Counted from the first letter of the stretch, positions 9,795-19,843 are shown. The stretch: DNA of 64,000 nt from Microbulbifer variabilis (GCF_020524905.1 NZ_JAIVKI010000004.1:1-64000), one strand, 5' to 3'. Program-made: numbers and translations. Notes: generated from the sequence alone by a model not told the origin.

Positions 9795-10835
9795 TTACTC
9801 TTCCGGTAGTTCCACAGCCTCTACCGGGCTGGAGTTGGCTGGAGCCGAGTCACCCAACAGTTGAGCACGCAGCTGGCCTTCAATCTCGTTACGGATATCC
9901 GGATTTTCACGCAGGAACTTGGTGGCATTGGCCTTGCCCTGACCAATCTTATCGCCCTTATAGCTATACCAGGCGCCCGCCTTATCAACCAAGCCCAGCT
10001 TCACGCCATAATCAACGATCTCACCGAGCATGTTGATGCCTTCGCCGTACATAATCTGGAAGTCAGTCTGCTTAAAGGGGGGAGCCACCTTATTCTTCAC
10101 CACCTTCACACGGGTCTCGTTGCCCACCACTTCATCACCATCCTTCACTGAGCCGATGCGACGGATGTCCAGGCGCACAGAAGAATAGAACTTGAGGGCA
10201 TTACCGCCGGTGGTGGTCTCCGGAGAGCCAAACATCACACCGATCTTCATACGAATCTGGTTAATAAAGATCGCCAGGGTATTGGTGTTCTTAATATTGC
10301 CAGTCAGCTTGCGAAGCGCCTGGGACATCAGGCGGGCCTGCAAGCCTACATGGGTATCACCCATCTCCCCTTCGATCTCCGCGCGCGGGGTCAAGGCCGC
10401 CACAGAGTCCACAACCAATACATCCACAGCACCGGAGCGCACCAGCATATCCGCCACTTCAAGGGCCTGCTCGCCGGTGTCGGGCTGGGAGACGATCAGC
10501 TCATCAACATTCACGCCCAGCTTCTCGGCATAAATCGGGTCCAGAGCATGCTCCGCATCAACGAAAGCGCAGGTCCCGCCCTTGCGTTGAGCTTCGGCAA
10601 TCACTTGCAGTGTCAGGGTAGTTTTACCAGAGGACTCCGGACCATAGATCTCGACGATACGACCGCGTGGCAGACCGCCTATACCGAGCGCCACATCCAG
10701 GCCGAGGGAGCCAGTAGAGATTGCGGGGATACGCTCGCGCTCTTTATCCCCCATACGCATCACTGTGCCCTTGCCAAACTGGCGTTCGATCTGCGACAGC
10801 GCCGCCTTCAATGCCTTGTCTTTATTGGAATCCAT
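9795..10835 (-). CDS. recA: Recombinase A
   Basis: RecA forms filaments on single-stranded DNA, carries out strand exchange and triggers LexA self-cleavage. The Walker A motif GPESSGKTT, the Walker B region [12 protein letters not shown], loop L1 ([22 protein letters not shown], residues contiguous in the family) and loop L2 with [12 protein letters not shown] are intact. Length 346 is normal. The start at 10835 is favoured by GGGA spacing; an in-frame ATG two codons earlier is possible. A LexA box lies 55 bases upstream. Confidence 0.98.
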   Translation of the reverse strand: MDSNKDKALKAALSQIERQFGKGTVMRMGDKERERIPAISTGSLGLDVALGIGGLPRGRIVEIYGPESSGKTTLTLQVIAEAQRKGGTCAFVDAEHALDPIYAEKLGVNVDELIVSQPDTGEQALEVADMLVRSGAVDVLVVDSVAALTPRAEIEGEMGDTHVGLQARLMSQALRKLTGNIKNTNTLAIFINQIRMKIGVMFGSPETTTGGNALKFYSSVRLDIRRIGSVKDGDEVVGNETRVKVVKNKVAPPFKQTDFQIMYGEGINMLGEIVDYGVKLGLVDKAGAWYSYKGDKIGQGKANATKFLRENPDIRNEIEGQLRAQLLGDSAPANSSPVEAVELPEE

Positions 10836-10889
10836 GACCATTCCCGTATTTCTGAGCTGTGTTGAGTGGGGGCAAGCTTATCGAAGGAT

Positions 10890-10909
10890 TACTGTATAAG
10901 CAACCAGTA
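10890..10909 (-). promoter_or_regulatory. LexA (SOS) box upstream of recA
   Basis: TACTGTATAAGCAACCAGTA on the plus strand follows the known pattern CTGT-N8-ACAG with one change (CCAG), flanked by TA on both sides. It sits about 55 bases before the recA start, the expected place for LexA control of recA-recX. Confidence 0.85.
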
Positions 10910-11019
10910 ATTCCGGCACAACCAGTACCACTCTTCCCAGCATAGAATCGCAACCCCTGCCCGGCACAATACCGCTGCCGCAAAGACAAACAGACCCGGT
11001 ATCCTCCCTGGTAGCCTCC

Positions 11020-11535
11020 CTAAACAGGGTGGTCTTCCAGAATTTCTAGCATCCCCTTGATGGCTTCCTCCACCGCTTGGGCCTGCACAATGGCGCGACC
11101 CCCCTGGAAATGGAAACAGCGGGCATCAATCTGAACCGGCTCCTGCCCTTCCGCATGGGCCCACGCAATCCATACTGTCCCCACCGGCTTCTCCTCAGTG
11201 CCACCGTTAGGCCCCGCAATACCACTTACTGCCACAGAAAGGTTGGCATCCATCATGGCCAACACCCCACAGGCCATCTGCCGGGCAACTGGCTCGCTGA
11301 CCGCGCCAAACTGCTTCAAGTCCTTAACGTCCACCCCCAACAATTTGTGCTTGATACGATCGGCATAGCTGACAATAGAGCCATCGAACCAATTGGACGC
11401 GCCGGAAATGGAGGTTATCGCCGCAGCAATCGCACCACCAGTGCAGGACTCCGCCGAAGTCGCAAACCAGTGACGTTTTCCCAATTCCTCCCCAAGCCGC
11501 TGTGCCAATGTCGTTATCTCGTCACGATCAACCAT
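11020..11535 (-). CDS. pncC: CinA C-terminal domain nicotinamide-nucleotide amidase (PncC)
   Basis: The 171-residue protein matches the stand-alone CinA C-terminal family, which deamidates nicotinamide mononucleotide in NAD recycling. Motifs: ATSAESCTGGAIAAAITSISGASNWFDGSIVSYA (nucleophilic Ser and substrate pocket in SAESCTGG) and VAVSGIAGPNGGTEEKPVGTVWIA. The start at 11535 has GGGAAG just upstream. It precedes recA on the same strand with about 185 bp between, the widespread cinA-recA order. Confidence 0.93.
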   Translation of the reverse strand: MVDRDEITTLAQRLGEELGKRHWFATSAESCTGGAIAAAITSISGASNWFDGSIVSYADRIKHKLLGVDVKDLKQFGAVSEPVARQMACGVLAMMDANLSVAVSGIAGPNGGTEEKPVGTVWIAWAHAEGQEPVQIDARCFHFQGGRAIVQAQAVEEAIKGMLEILEDHPV

Positions 11536-12148
11536 TTTTCTTCCCGCTATTTGTCTCTCTAGACACCCACCCATCAGGGCAACCTGAATATCACCACATT
11601 GTAAGCCTGCAGCAAGCACCTACCACCAAGCTTTTAATTTTTCAGTGCCAATCTATAGCACATAGCATATCGACTTTTTCATCCATGGAATAAAGAAAAT
11701 AAGGCCCCAGAAGCAATAATGTAGTTACAACAATTACTGCCAAACAGAAGTGTATTTAAAATACTATTTTAAACCGCCATCCATCCAATCAAACCAAAGG
11801 AAAAATCCTCCTATACATAGATATCTTACCCTCATAACTAATTGGCTTTTATGGCATTAAAGTTTATCCCTTAGGCCCTTTCCTAAAATCGCAACAGGAA
11901 CAGCCCCACAACCGACTAAAAAATATTGCATCACTCGTATGCGGCAGGCAGGACTGGCCTCACGATAAAGGGGTAGAGCTGTCGCCCCAGTACAATCGGT
12001 TATTTGTTAGGCTTTGATCGGTGTCGATAAATCACAACCAAAAAACATTTTTTCATTAAATCAACGGCACTCACTGCGATAACACAACGCCAAATAACAA
12101 TATTATTAAAACGGCATTCCTTATAAAAACCAACAAAGAAAACAAACT
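11536..12148. other. Intergenic region before the GH16 pair
   Basis: About 610 bases without a supported gene. The sequence turns AT-rich from 11640 on and must hold the divergent promoters for pncC (leftwards) and the first glucanase (rightwards). No clear operator was recognised. Confidence 0.4.
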
Positions 12149-14176
12149 ATGCTAGTTAAACAATCAGCGATGGCACTGGCCATTCTTGGGATCTGTACAT
12201 CTTCATTAACCAGCGCGAAAACCTTAATCTGGGAGGATAATTTCGATAATGACAGCATTGATAAATCTATCTGGACTTACGATGTAGGCCATTGGGGTTG
12301 GGGCAATAATGAACTGCAAAATTACACTGATGATAGTGATAACGCCTATATAGAAGATGGCAATCTGGTTATTCAAGCCCTGCGCAACAGCGATGGCAGT
12401 TACACTTCTGCTCGCCTGAAAACGTTAGGCCGACTCTCTTATAAATATGGCTCAATCGAAGCCCGGATCAAACTACCCGATCTCAACGCTGGCCTCTGGC
12501 CGGCTTTTTGGCAGCTTGGTAGCAACTATGGGCAGGCAGGCTGGCCCGCTTGCGGTGAACTGGATATCCTCGAAGCTGGTATGGCGGAGGCACTTAATAG
12601 CGGCAGTGTGAACTCAGCCATCTCTGGCGCTTTCCATTGGCATCACGAATCCGATGACTACACCGGGCAGGCGGACTACGGCCAAAGTAAAAACCTTATT
12701 GAAGATTTTGGTTCCAACAGCGACTTAACCGAGGAGTATCATATCTTCGGTATGACCTGGACTCCCGACAGCATTACGATGTGGGTAGACGATGAAGCCA
12801 ATGAGATAATCAGCATTGGGAGTGAAGATCCGGCGTTTGACGAATTTCGCCAAGAACACTTCCTAATCCTCAATCTCGCTGTGGGTGGTCTTTTTCCTCA
12901 GATTTTCACCAATGAAGAAATCACTGCACCGATGCCCGCCAAAATGTATGTGGACTATGTCCGTATCTATGATAATGACGACAACAATTACAGTACTGAA
13001 ATCATCCTGGCCGAAGACAGCGCAAAAACCGGCAACGTCGGTATATACGGTGAGAATGGGAATATCACCGAGTCTCTAGAGCTCGGGACCGATACCGAGC
13101 TCTATATTTGGAACAATATGGAGTCCGTTGCAAGCCTGGAAGACAGTGAAGCACTGGAATTTAATATTGGTGCCGGCGACTGGTTTGGTATGGGCTTTTG
13201 GATGCACTACGACCTAAACATGATGCACTACCAAAATGGCCACCTAAACCTGCGCATCAAGACCACCAGCACCGAGACTATCGGTATTGGTATCGCCAGT
13301 ACCGGCAGCGCTAGCGATACCTGGATTGATTTGGTCGATGGCGGTGAAGCTTATGGGTTAAAGCGCGATGGTGAATGGCACCAAGTCAGTATTCCACTCA
13401 GCAAGTATGCACTGGATTTTCACACCATTAGTCAGGCCCTAATGATTCGTGGTGGTGCACCTGCTGAGGACTTCACCCTGGCTATTGATGATATTTACTT
13501 CAGTGAGGGAGAAACAAAGGTTATCCCCGGTGACATCTTTGCCTTATACAGCGAAACTGCCGAGAGCGATTCCACTTTTGAGCTGGGTACCGACGGCAAT
13601 TTATATGTGTGGGAAAACACACTGGTGGAAGCCCCTCAATCCCCATTCGAGGGAGAGAAGTCCCTTTCCTACCAGTCCTCTGGAGCTGGTTGGTTCGGCA
13701 TGGCATTTACCGCCGATAGCTACTACGATCTGTCCGCTTTCGACAACAATACTGCCTCATTGAATTTTGCCCTCAAAACCAGTAGCAATACCCCCTTTAA
13801 GATTGGTATGAAAAGTGGCAGCATCAATGATGTTGAACAAAAATGGATCGAATTTAATAGCGGTTCTGATCCCTATGACTTCATCCGTGATGGTCAATGG
13901 CATCAGGTATCCATCCCCATCAACGATTTCAGCGATGAAGTTGATATGTCTAACGTGATTCAACTCTTCGAGCTACTAGGAGTTGAAGGAAATATCGACG
14001 CTATTGAGATCGATAACATCTATTTTTCCAGTGGAACCACGGAACCCAGCTGTCAGCGCCCACCCCGCAAGTGCCGCCCACATTACGGGCGACATAAGCA
14101 CCCTAAAGGAAAATGCAAACCCTGCGGCCCCCGCCCACCGAAAAAGGGCCCCAGGCACACGGTAATTGAAGGGTAA
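12149..14176 (+). CDS. Secreted GH16 beta-glucanase (laminarinase type), copy 1
   Basis: The 675-residue protein has a signal peptide (about residues 1-23), a GH16 catalytic domain (about 25-275) and two copies of a beta-rich module of about 165 residues (about 283-450 and 457-625). The catalytic motif GELDILEAG gives E137-x-D139-x-x-E142, the nucleophile and acid/base of GH16 laminarinases and related endo-glucanases. The repeated modules look like the galactose-binding-like ExoP modules of marine glucanases; that is recognition only. Its last 50 residues are unlike copy 2: Cys-, Pro- and Lys-rich (CQRPPRKC, GKCKPCGPRPPKK). It is paired with a close paralogue at 14664. Substrate is probably a beta-1,3- or mixed-linked glucan. 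Confidence 0.9.
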   Translation: MLVKQSAMALAILGICTSSLTSAKTLIWEDNFDNDSIDKSIWTYDVGHWGWGNNELQNYTDDSDNAYIEDGNLVIQALRNSDGSYTSARLKTLGRLSYKYGSIEARIKLPDLNAGLWPAFWQLGSNYGQAGWPACGELDILEAGMAEALNSGSVNSAISGAFHWHHESDDYTGQADYGQSKNLIEDFGSNSDLTEEYHIFGMTWTPDSITMWVDDEANEIISIGSEDPAFDEFRQEHFLILNLAVGGLFPQIFTNEEITAPMPAKMYVDYVRIYDNDDNNYSTEIILAEDSAKTGNVGIYGENGNITESLELGTDTELYIWNNMESVASLEDSEALEFNIGAGDWFGMGFWMHYDLNMMHYQNGHLNLRIKTTSTETIGIGIASTGSASDTWIDLVDGGEAYGLKRDGEWHQVSIPLSKYALDFHTISQALMIRGGAPAEDFTLAIDDIYFSEGETKVIPGDIFALYSETAESDSTFELGTDGNLYVWENTLVEAPQSPFEGEKSLSYQSSGAGWFGMAFTADSYYDLSAFDNNTASLNFALKTSSNTPFKIGMKSGSINDVEQKWIEFNSGSDPYDFIRDGQWHQVSIPINDFSDEVDMSNVIQLFELLGVEGNIDAIEIDNIYFSSGTTEPSCQRPPRKCRPHYGRHKHPKGKCKPCGPRPPKKGPRHTVIEG

Positions 14177-14663
14177 GAAAGCCAAGCTCTGTTTTTGAGT
14201 GTCTACCGCCCAAATAATGATTCACTAAACAATGAAATAGATGAATATTCATCTATTTCATTGTCGCCCATCGTTAACGATAACTTGTTGAGCCTTAGCA
14301 CTAGTAACAAGCCAGGACTTTCTATAACAATAAGTACATATTCTCTAGACCATTTTCCTCAAACCCCAACCCAAAACAAAACAAAACAACAGAAAAAACC
14401 GTTATTTCTACAAGATTCCGCAGATAAAAATTTTTTTCTTTTCTGTGGGATAGGGCGGACCACAATTACGATAGAAAGGCTCGAGGAGCTTTTATTTGGA
14501 ATTTCTGTTTTGCTAGGCTTCCCAGCGGGCAACCAATTAAGCTGTCAGATAAAAAAACAACAAACATTCAATCACTCAATAATAATTATTCCATCTGAAA
14601 ATATTGGTGCCGCAACCTCACAATCAAGATGTTCACTTCACTATAAATAAAGAAAGAAAAATC
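14177..14663. other. Intergenic region between the two GH16 genes
   Basis: About 490 AT-rich bases. A 152-codon open frame crosses it but has no start signal and looks like chance, with Asn/Ser/Gln-rich sequence. The main structure is a 36-bp perfect palindrome listed separately. The promoter and leader of copy 2 must lie in the right half. Confidence 0.5.
14229..14264. repeat. 36-bp perfect palindrome
   Basis: The left arm is ACAATGAAATAGATGAAT and the right arm is its exact reverse complement, with no loop. It starts 53 bases after the stop of the first glucanase. It is AT-rich and lacks a following T run, so it is either an unusual terminator or message-stabilising hairpin, or a protein-binding site for the second gene. 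Confidence 0.8.
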
Positions 14664-17405
14664 ATGCTTATCAGAAAATCAGCGATAGCCATGGCTATGG
14701 TGGGCGCCTGCGCGTCTTCATTTGCCAACTCTAAAACCCTAATGTGGGAGGATAATTTCGATGGCGATAGCATCGACAGATCCATTTGGACTTATGATAC
14801 TGGAGATTCCGGCTGGGGTAATAATGAATTACAAAACTATACAGATAATAGCGACAACGCCTACGTTGAAAATGGCAACTTAATAATTCAGGCATTAAAA
14901 AATGCCGATGGTAGTTTTACCTCAGCACGACTGAAAACCCTTGGGCGTCTATCTTATAAATATGGCACCATTGAAGCCCGTATTAAACTGCCAGATTTGA
15001 ATGCAGGCTTATGGCCCGCTTTTTGGCAACTAGGCAATAACTACGGCCAAGCTGGTTGGCCCGCCTGCGGCGAGCTGGATATTCTTGAGGCTGGCATGGC
15101 CGAGGCTATCAATGCAGGCAAGGTAAATTCCGAAGTCTCTGGCGCTTTCCACTGGTGGCATGAGTCTGATAATTACACCGGCCAAGCGGATTTCGGGCAA
15201 TCTAAAAACCTTATAGAAGACTTCGGTTCCAGCACAGGTTTCACGGATGGCTACCATATCTTCGGTATGACCTGGACACCTGAAAATATCGCCATGTGGG
15301 TGGACGACGAAGCCAATGAAATTGCCAGTATCGGTACCGATGACCCAGCATTTAGTGAATTTCAACAGCAGCATTTCTTAATTTTTAACTTGGCTGTCGG
15401 CGGCATCTTCCCTCAGATCTATGACAACAATGAAATCACAGCTCCCATGCCCGCCAAGATGTACGTTGACTATGTTCGTATCTACGACAACGACGATAGC
15501 AACTACAGTACAGAACTCTCACTAGCTACCGATACCGCAAAAAACGGTAATATCGGCGTCTATGGTGAAGGCAATATGCTCTCCGAATCCCTAGCATTCG
15601 GCACCGATATTGAACTTTATGTGTGGAACAATATGGAGAGTCTATCTGACCTTGATAACAACGAAGCGTTAGAATTCGAAGTCGACGCAGGCGACTGGTT
15701 TGGCATGGGCCTGTGGATGTACTACGACCTAAATTTGATGAACTATCAAAACGGTCATCTGAACTTCCGTATGAAGACCACTAGCGAGCAGAGTATTGGC
15801 ATTGGTATCGCTAGTACCGGCGGTGATGAGACTTGGATAAACCTCAGTGTCGACGGCGAGACTTTTGGCCTGGAACGGGATGGCCAGTGGCATCAGGTCA
15901 GTATTCCACTAAGCAAATTTGGTGTGGATTTTCACACTATCAACCAAGTATTCATGTTGCGAGGCGATGCGCCCAATGAAGCCCTCACCCTGGCCATCGA
16001 CGATATCTACTTCAGTGAGAGCCTGGCCAAAACAACGCCTAGCGGCACTTTCTCTCTATATAGCGAGACTGCCGAGGCCGACTCCTCCTTCGAGTTAGGT
16101 GCCGATGGCAATCTGCATATATGGGGGGAAACCCTGGCTGAGGGGGCCACTTCCCCTTATGAAGGCTCTGAGTCCCTATCCTATGCCTCCACCGGTGCAG
16201 GCTGGTTTGGAATGGCCTTTAGTGCTAACAATTACCACGACTTGTCCGCGTTTGACATCGATACCGCTAGGCTGAACTTTGCCCTCAAAACCAGCTCTAC
16301 CACCGCCTTCAAGATTGGTATGAAAAGCGGGAGCATCGACGATATCGAGCAAAAATGGATCGACTTCACTAACAGTGCAGACCCTTATGGTTTCACTCGC
16401 GACGGCCAGTGGCATCAAATATCTATCCCACTAAGTGACTTCAATGATGAAGTAGACATGTCTAACGTAATCCAACTATTCCAGCTCTTGGGTGTAGATG
16501 GTGATATCAGTGATATCGAAATCGACAATATCTATTTTTCTGGAGGCAGCGTCAGCGAAGGCAACTCTGATGGCAATACCGGTAACAACGACGATTCCAG
16601 TGGAGAAGAAAATAGTGAAAATGGCTCCAACAATGATGATGGACCCGGCAACAAAGACTTGACGACCCAAGCTACCATCTCCGCCAGTAATGAAATCCAG
16701 CCCATCGCCAATGTCATTGACGGCAATAACAATAGCCGATGGGAGAGTGCTCACGGTGGGGATTCCGCCTGGATTCTACTGGACCTTGGCGAAGCTGAAA
16801 CTCTAAAGACACTTTCTATCCAATGGGAAACCGCCAACGCCGCAACCTACAGCGTACAAGGCAGCAACGACACTATCACCTGGACAACACTATCCAGCTT
16901 TGGCGGTGGTACTGCTGGTGAGCGTACCGACGAGCACTCGCTTAGTGGTAGCTACCGCTACGTGCGCCTGTACTTTACCGAACGCAGCACCGCATACGGT
17001 TACTCTATATGGGAATTAGGGCTAACCGGTGGCAGCGTGCAAAGCCTCAGCGTCTCCGCCACCTCAGAGATTCAAGGTGCAACACTGGCTATTGATGGAG
17101 ATAACAGCAGCCGCTGGGAAAGTGCTCACGGCCTGGATACTGTCAGCCTAACCTATGATCTTGGCGCGCAGCAGGCCATCAGCACTGTAACTATCGACTG
17201 GGAGACCGCCAACGCCGCCGCCTATACCTTACTTGGCAGTATCGATGGCAATAACTGGAACACAATCCAATCCTTTTCAGGATTAAGTGCTGGCGAACGT
17301 CGAGACTCAATCAGTGTAGACGGCAACTACCGCTACCTGAAAATTGACTGTACAGAGCGCAGCACAATATACGGATACTCCATCTGGGAGATCAACGTTC
17401 TTTAA
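14664..17405 (+). CDS. Secreted GH16 beta-glucanase with CBM32-like domains, copy 2
   Basis: The 913-residue protein is a paralogue of the gene just upstream: signal peptide (1-23), GH16 domain (about 25-275, E137-x-D139-x-x-E142), two ExoP-like modules (about 283-625), then an acidic Gly/Asn/Ser/Asp linker (about 632-670) and two discoidin/F5-8C-type domains (about 672-790 and 795-913). The latter show the pairs NVIDGNNNSRWESAHG and LAIDGDNSSRWESAHG and endings YGYSIWELG and YGYSIWEIN, typical of CBM32-like carbohydrate binding. It is probably secreted and binds insoluble glucan. A hairpin terminator follows. Confidence 0.92.
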   Translation: MLIRKSAIAMAMVGACASSFANSKTLMWEDNFDGDSIDRSIWTYDTGDSGWGNNELQNYTDNSDNAYVENGNLIIQALKNADGSFTSARLKTLGRLSYKYGTIEARIKLPDLNAGLWPAFWQLGNNYGQAGWPACGELDILEAGMAEAINAGKVNSEVSGAFHWWHESDNYTGQADFGQSKNLIEDFGSSTGFTDGYHIFGMTWTPENIAMWVDDEANEIASIGTDDPAFSEFQQQHFLIFNLAVGGIFPQIYDNNEITAPMPAKMYVDYVRIYDNDDSNYSTELSLATDTAKNGNIGVYGEGNMLSESLAFGTDIELYVWNNMESLSDLDNNEALEFEVDAGDWFGMGLWMYYDLNLMNYQNGHLNFRMKTTSEQSIGIGIASTGGDETWINLSVDGETFGLERDGQWHQVSIPLSKFGVDFHTINQVFMLRGDAPNEALTLAIDDIYFSESLAKTTPSGTFSLYSETAEADSSFELGADGNLHIWGETLAEGATSPYEGSESLSYASTGAGWFGMAFSANNYHDLSAFDIDTARLNFALKTSSTTAFKIGMKSGSIDDIEQKWIDFTNSADPYGFTRDGQWHQISIPLSDFNDEVDMSNVIQLFQLLGVDGDISDIEIDNIYFSGGSVSEGNSDGNTGNNDDSSGEENSENGSNNDDGPGNKDLTTQATISASNEIQPIANVIDGNNNSRWESAHGGDSAWILLDLGEAETLKTLSIQWETANAATYSVQGSNDTITWTTLSSFGGGTAGERTDEHSLSGSYRYVRLYFTERSTAYGYSIWELGLTGGSVQSLSVSATSEIQGATLAIDGDNSSRWESAHGLDTVSLTYDLGAQQAISTVTIDWETANAAAYTLLGSIDGNNWNTIQSFSGLSAGERRDSISVDGNYRYLKIDCTERSTIYGYSIWEINVL

Positions 17406-17411
17406 ATAAGT

Positions 17412-17442
17412 GGGGTACCGCCTTGGGCTGGTGCCCCGTTTA
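17412..17442 (+). terminator. Terminator after GH16 copy 2
   Basis: GGGGTACC and GGTGCCCC form an eight-pair stem with one G-T pair around a ten-base loop, followed by GTTTATT. It lies 6 bases after the stop codon. Confidence 0.7.
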
Positions 17443-17544
17443 TTACCTGCCCGTAAAAAATTTCAGTTTCAATTAAACGCTGCAGTGCAACTCTATAACT
17501 CTAGGATTGCCTTCTGGTATGAAAACAAATATCTATTGATTTAA

Positions 17545-17979
17545 TTATCGATAGACCATTGCCAAAATTGAACGCCCCTGATCCAAGTAACATTGGTACA
17601 GTTCAGCAACGGGTGTAGCCAGCGATTCTGCATCAACCCGTTCAAAGCCCAATGACAAATAAAAAGACTCTAAGTGGGCATAGGGAAATGTATAGGTATC
17701 CCCACCAAAGCGCTCAGCTAACAGTGTTAGCAACAGTCGAGCAACGCCCTGCCCCCGTTGCTCCGGGGCCACTGCAATCCCCGCCAGCAGTTTAAAGGTT
17801 CCATATCTGCGCAAGTATCCACAGCCAACTATCTCGCCACGCTCGCTACGCACTACGGCACAATCCTCGTGACGCTTGGCTTTGCCACGAAATCCATGCA
17901 TGCGATAGAATTTGTTTGCCAGTGGAATCTCAATATCTGCCAGCCATTGGACCTTATAAGAAGGCTGCGTGATCCCCAT
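17545..17979 (-). CDS. GNAT-family N-acetyltransferase
   Basis: The 144-residue protein has the acetyl-CoA signature LLAGIAVAPEQRGQGVARLLLTLLAERF (Q/R-x-x-G-x-G/A in PEQRGQGVA) and a following YLSLGFERVD, typical of the GNAT fold. Substrate cannot be deduced. It is divergent from the DTW-domain gene, 26 bases away, so the two promoters overlap. Confidence 0.85.
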   Translation of the reverse strand: MGITQPSYKVQWLADIEIPLANKFYRMHGFRGKAKRHEDCAVVRSERGEIVGCGYLRRYGTFKLLAGIAVAPEQRGQGVARLLLTLLAERFGGDTYTFPYAHLESFYLSLGFERVDAESLATPVAELYQCYLDQGRSILAMVYR

Positions 17980-18005
17980 AAATCTGCCCGTACCCAGAAG
18001 TCAAA

Positions 18006-18614
18006 ATGCCCAGAGAAACCTGTAATACCTGTTTACGCCCACCCAAAGTTTGCTATTGCAGTGCCCTGGTGAGCCTAGCCAGTACCATAAGAGTGGTGAT
18101 CATACAGCACCCGCAAGAGGAGAAGCACCCATTCAATACCGGACGCATGGCGCGCCTATGCCTGAGTAACAGCGAGCTGATGGTTGCTGAAACTTTATCT
18201 ACGTATCATTTAGATACCTTGCTCAGCACCCCCTCAGCACTACTCTACCCTTCACTGGACTGGTTACCGGACAGCACCGAACCAGATGAAAGTTGTCATC
18301 TAGGAGAAAAATCCAGTAAAACGCAAGCAACCATCAAACAGCTAATCGTGATAGATGCTACCTGGAAGAAATCTAAAAAAATTCTCCACCTAAATCCTTT
18401 GTTACAAAAACTTCCAAGGATCAACCTTAGTGGTGGCCTTGAATCAAATTACACAATTCGAAAGACCTCTGTTGCTGATGGCCTATCAACCATTGAAAGC
18501 ATCGCCACAGCAATGCAACTGCTTGAACAAAATGATATTTTTTTTAGATTACTGGAGCCTTTTAATAAGATGATTGCTTTACAACAGAAAAGCTACACTG
18601 TCGAGCCCGCCTGA
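18006..18614 (+). CDS. DTW-domain protein, probable tRNA-uridine aminocarboxypropyltransferase
   Basis: The 202-residue protein has an N-terminal cysteine cluster CNTCLRPPKVCYC, then IQHPQEEKHPFNTGRMA, and a C-terminal LIVIDATWKKSKKI in which the family motif D-x-x-W reads DATW. The DTW family includes TapT/TuaA, which makes acp3U in tRNA using S-adenosylmethionine. The later segment LPRINLSGG and YTIRKTSVADGLSTIESIA are also family-typical. The start at 18006 has AGAAG upstream. It marks the right edge of ordinary gene content before the integron. Confidence 0.85.
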   Translation: MPRETCNTCLRPPKVCYCSALVSLASTIRVVIIQHPQEEKHPFNTGRMARLCLSNSELMVAETLSTYHLDTLLSTPSALLYPSLDWLPDSTEPDESCHLGEKSSKTQATIKQLIVIDATWKKSKKILHLNPLLQKLPRINLSGGLESNYTIRKTSVADGLSTIESIATAMQLLEQNDIFFRLLEPFNKMIALQQKSYTVEPA

Positions 18615-18953
18615 GAATTAGCGCAGCTGATAAACCATAGCTATCCAATAGTTTCTTGAATCACTCATAAGTATTTTCAATATTTCTCATAGAAGAGCTC
18701 ATTCAGAGTGAAGCAGCAAATATAGACTAAGATGGATGCCCTATCCTGATAACTTTAACTACCAGAGCATATAATATCTAGCTTTACAATCGATCCATTG
18801 AACTTTTAAATATTAAGCGGCTACCTGAATAACCCGAATCGACAAATTTATCACTTACAATAAGGCCGTGAACTTTTCTCGCCCATGCAAAATATTTATT
18901 CTATTCTATACTCCACAGTGGCAAAAGTGGCAGACAAAAACCTAATTTTTCAA
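18615..18953. other. Intergenic region, no gene seen
   Basis: About 340 AT-rich bases between the DTW gene and the SMR gene, both ending into it. No attC-like pair and no convincing terminator were found. Confidence 0.4.
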
Positions 18954-19295
18954 TTAGCTGCCACCACCACTCACACTTCGAGAAAATAGATTGATGACTA
19001 TTACACCCAAGACGATAAGAGCTATACCAAGAGCCGCTCCCCAATCAAGCTTTTGCCCAAAGAAAACAAAGCCGACCAGAGTAATTAACGCAACGCCCAC
19101 CCCAGACCATACTGCATATGCAACGCCAACCGGAATGGTCTTTAGTGAAAAAGAGAGCAAATAAAAGGCAATCCCATAAGAGATGACCACTACTATGGAT
19201 GGGACAACTTTAGAGAATCCATCTGAGTTTTTTAGAAATGACGTACCCACGACTTCAGCAACAATCGCCATGGAAAGATAGACCCAATGTGACAC
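18954..19295 (-). CDS. Small multidrug resistance (SMR/EmrE-type) transporter
   Basis: The 113-residue protein has four hydrophobic helices and the SMR hallmark at the N-terminus: WVYLSMAIVAEVVGTSFLK with the membrane-embedded glutamate (Glu14 equivalent in AEVVGT). Later helices carry SYGIAFYLLSFSLKTIPVGVAYAVWSG and GFVFFGQKLDWGAALGIALIVLGV. SMR proteins export cationic compounds by proton antiport. Related qac genes are common integron cassettes, and this gene has the same orientation as the array that starts to its right, but no attC could be seen flanking it. Confidence 0.92.
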   Translation of the reverse strand: MSHWVYLSMAIVAEVVGTSFLKNSDGFSKVVPSIVVVISYGIAFYLLSFSLKTIPVGVAYAVWSGVGVALITLVGFVFFGQKLDWGAALGIALIVLGVIVINLFSRSVSGGGS

Positions 19296-19728
19296 TTGAT
19301 TTTCCTATTTTTATTGATGACAGGATTCTGTAAACCAGACCATACTTTCATGCTGCAAAATATACAAATGTGGCCACATGAACGCACTTGAGTTGAAGTG
19401 CCCAAAGATATTTCTATTGAGATTCCATTTATAATAGCAAGGCCACCAAGACCTAAATCACCCTATAAAAAGCTGATAGAGATCTTCATATATCACCAGT
19501 AATTGTCACATATGAACAACACTCCGTAGCTTGGCAACACCTACAAAAATACTTCCGAAGCCTATTATAGGAATAGTCAACAAAACCGTCAGCTCTATAC
19601 TACCAGAAAGATATTTAATATTAGATACAGGACTAATTGATATAACCCATAAAACTGAGACTAAGATTATAAAAAACTATGAAATAGCCTCAATCATCGA
19701 TCTAATTATCTACATATGGCTCTGTCTA
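19296..19728. other. AT-rich intergenic region
   Basis: About 430 bases without a supported gene. A 66-codon plus-strand frame at 19531-19731 has no ribosome site and low complexity and was not accepted. This may be the eroded outer end of the cassette array. Confidence 0.4.
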
Positions 19729-19808
19729 TGAACGTTGAGCAGCACTGACAAATACTATCGCTGCTCGGCAGTGGCGCAAAGCGCCTTTTCTTGCGTGTGA
19801 TTGTTAGG
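19729..19808 (-). other. attC-like site (outermost, relic)
   Basis: On the plus strand it begins TGAACGTTGAGCAGC and ends GCGTGTGATTGTTAGGC, the same layout as the intact attC sites to the right (AACG... to ...GTTAGGC). It has an internal hairpin GGCGCAAAGCGCC. It lies directly 3' of the ZIP gene, as expected for that gene being a cassette. Confidence 0.6.
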
Positions 19809-19843
19809 CAGCATAGCTCTCTAGTTCGGAAAATCAAAGACCA

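Noticed and set aside
14195..14650. 151-codon plus-strand frame between the GH16 genes
   Set aside because: It has no ribosome site, low-complexity sequence, reads through the palindrome and overlaps the leader of the next gene.
18954..19295. SMR gene as a member of the cassette array
   Set aside because: qac-like genes are often cassettes and the orientation fits, but no attC or relic was found on either side of it.
19531..19731. 66-codon plus-strand frame left of the array
   Set aside because: AT-rich low-complexity sequence in a degenerate region with no start signal, ending at an attC-like site.
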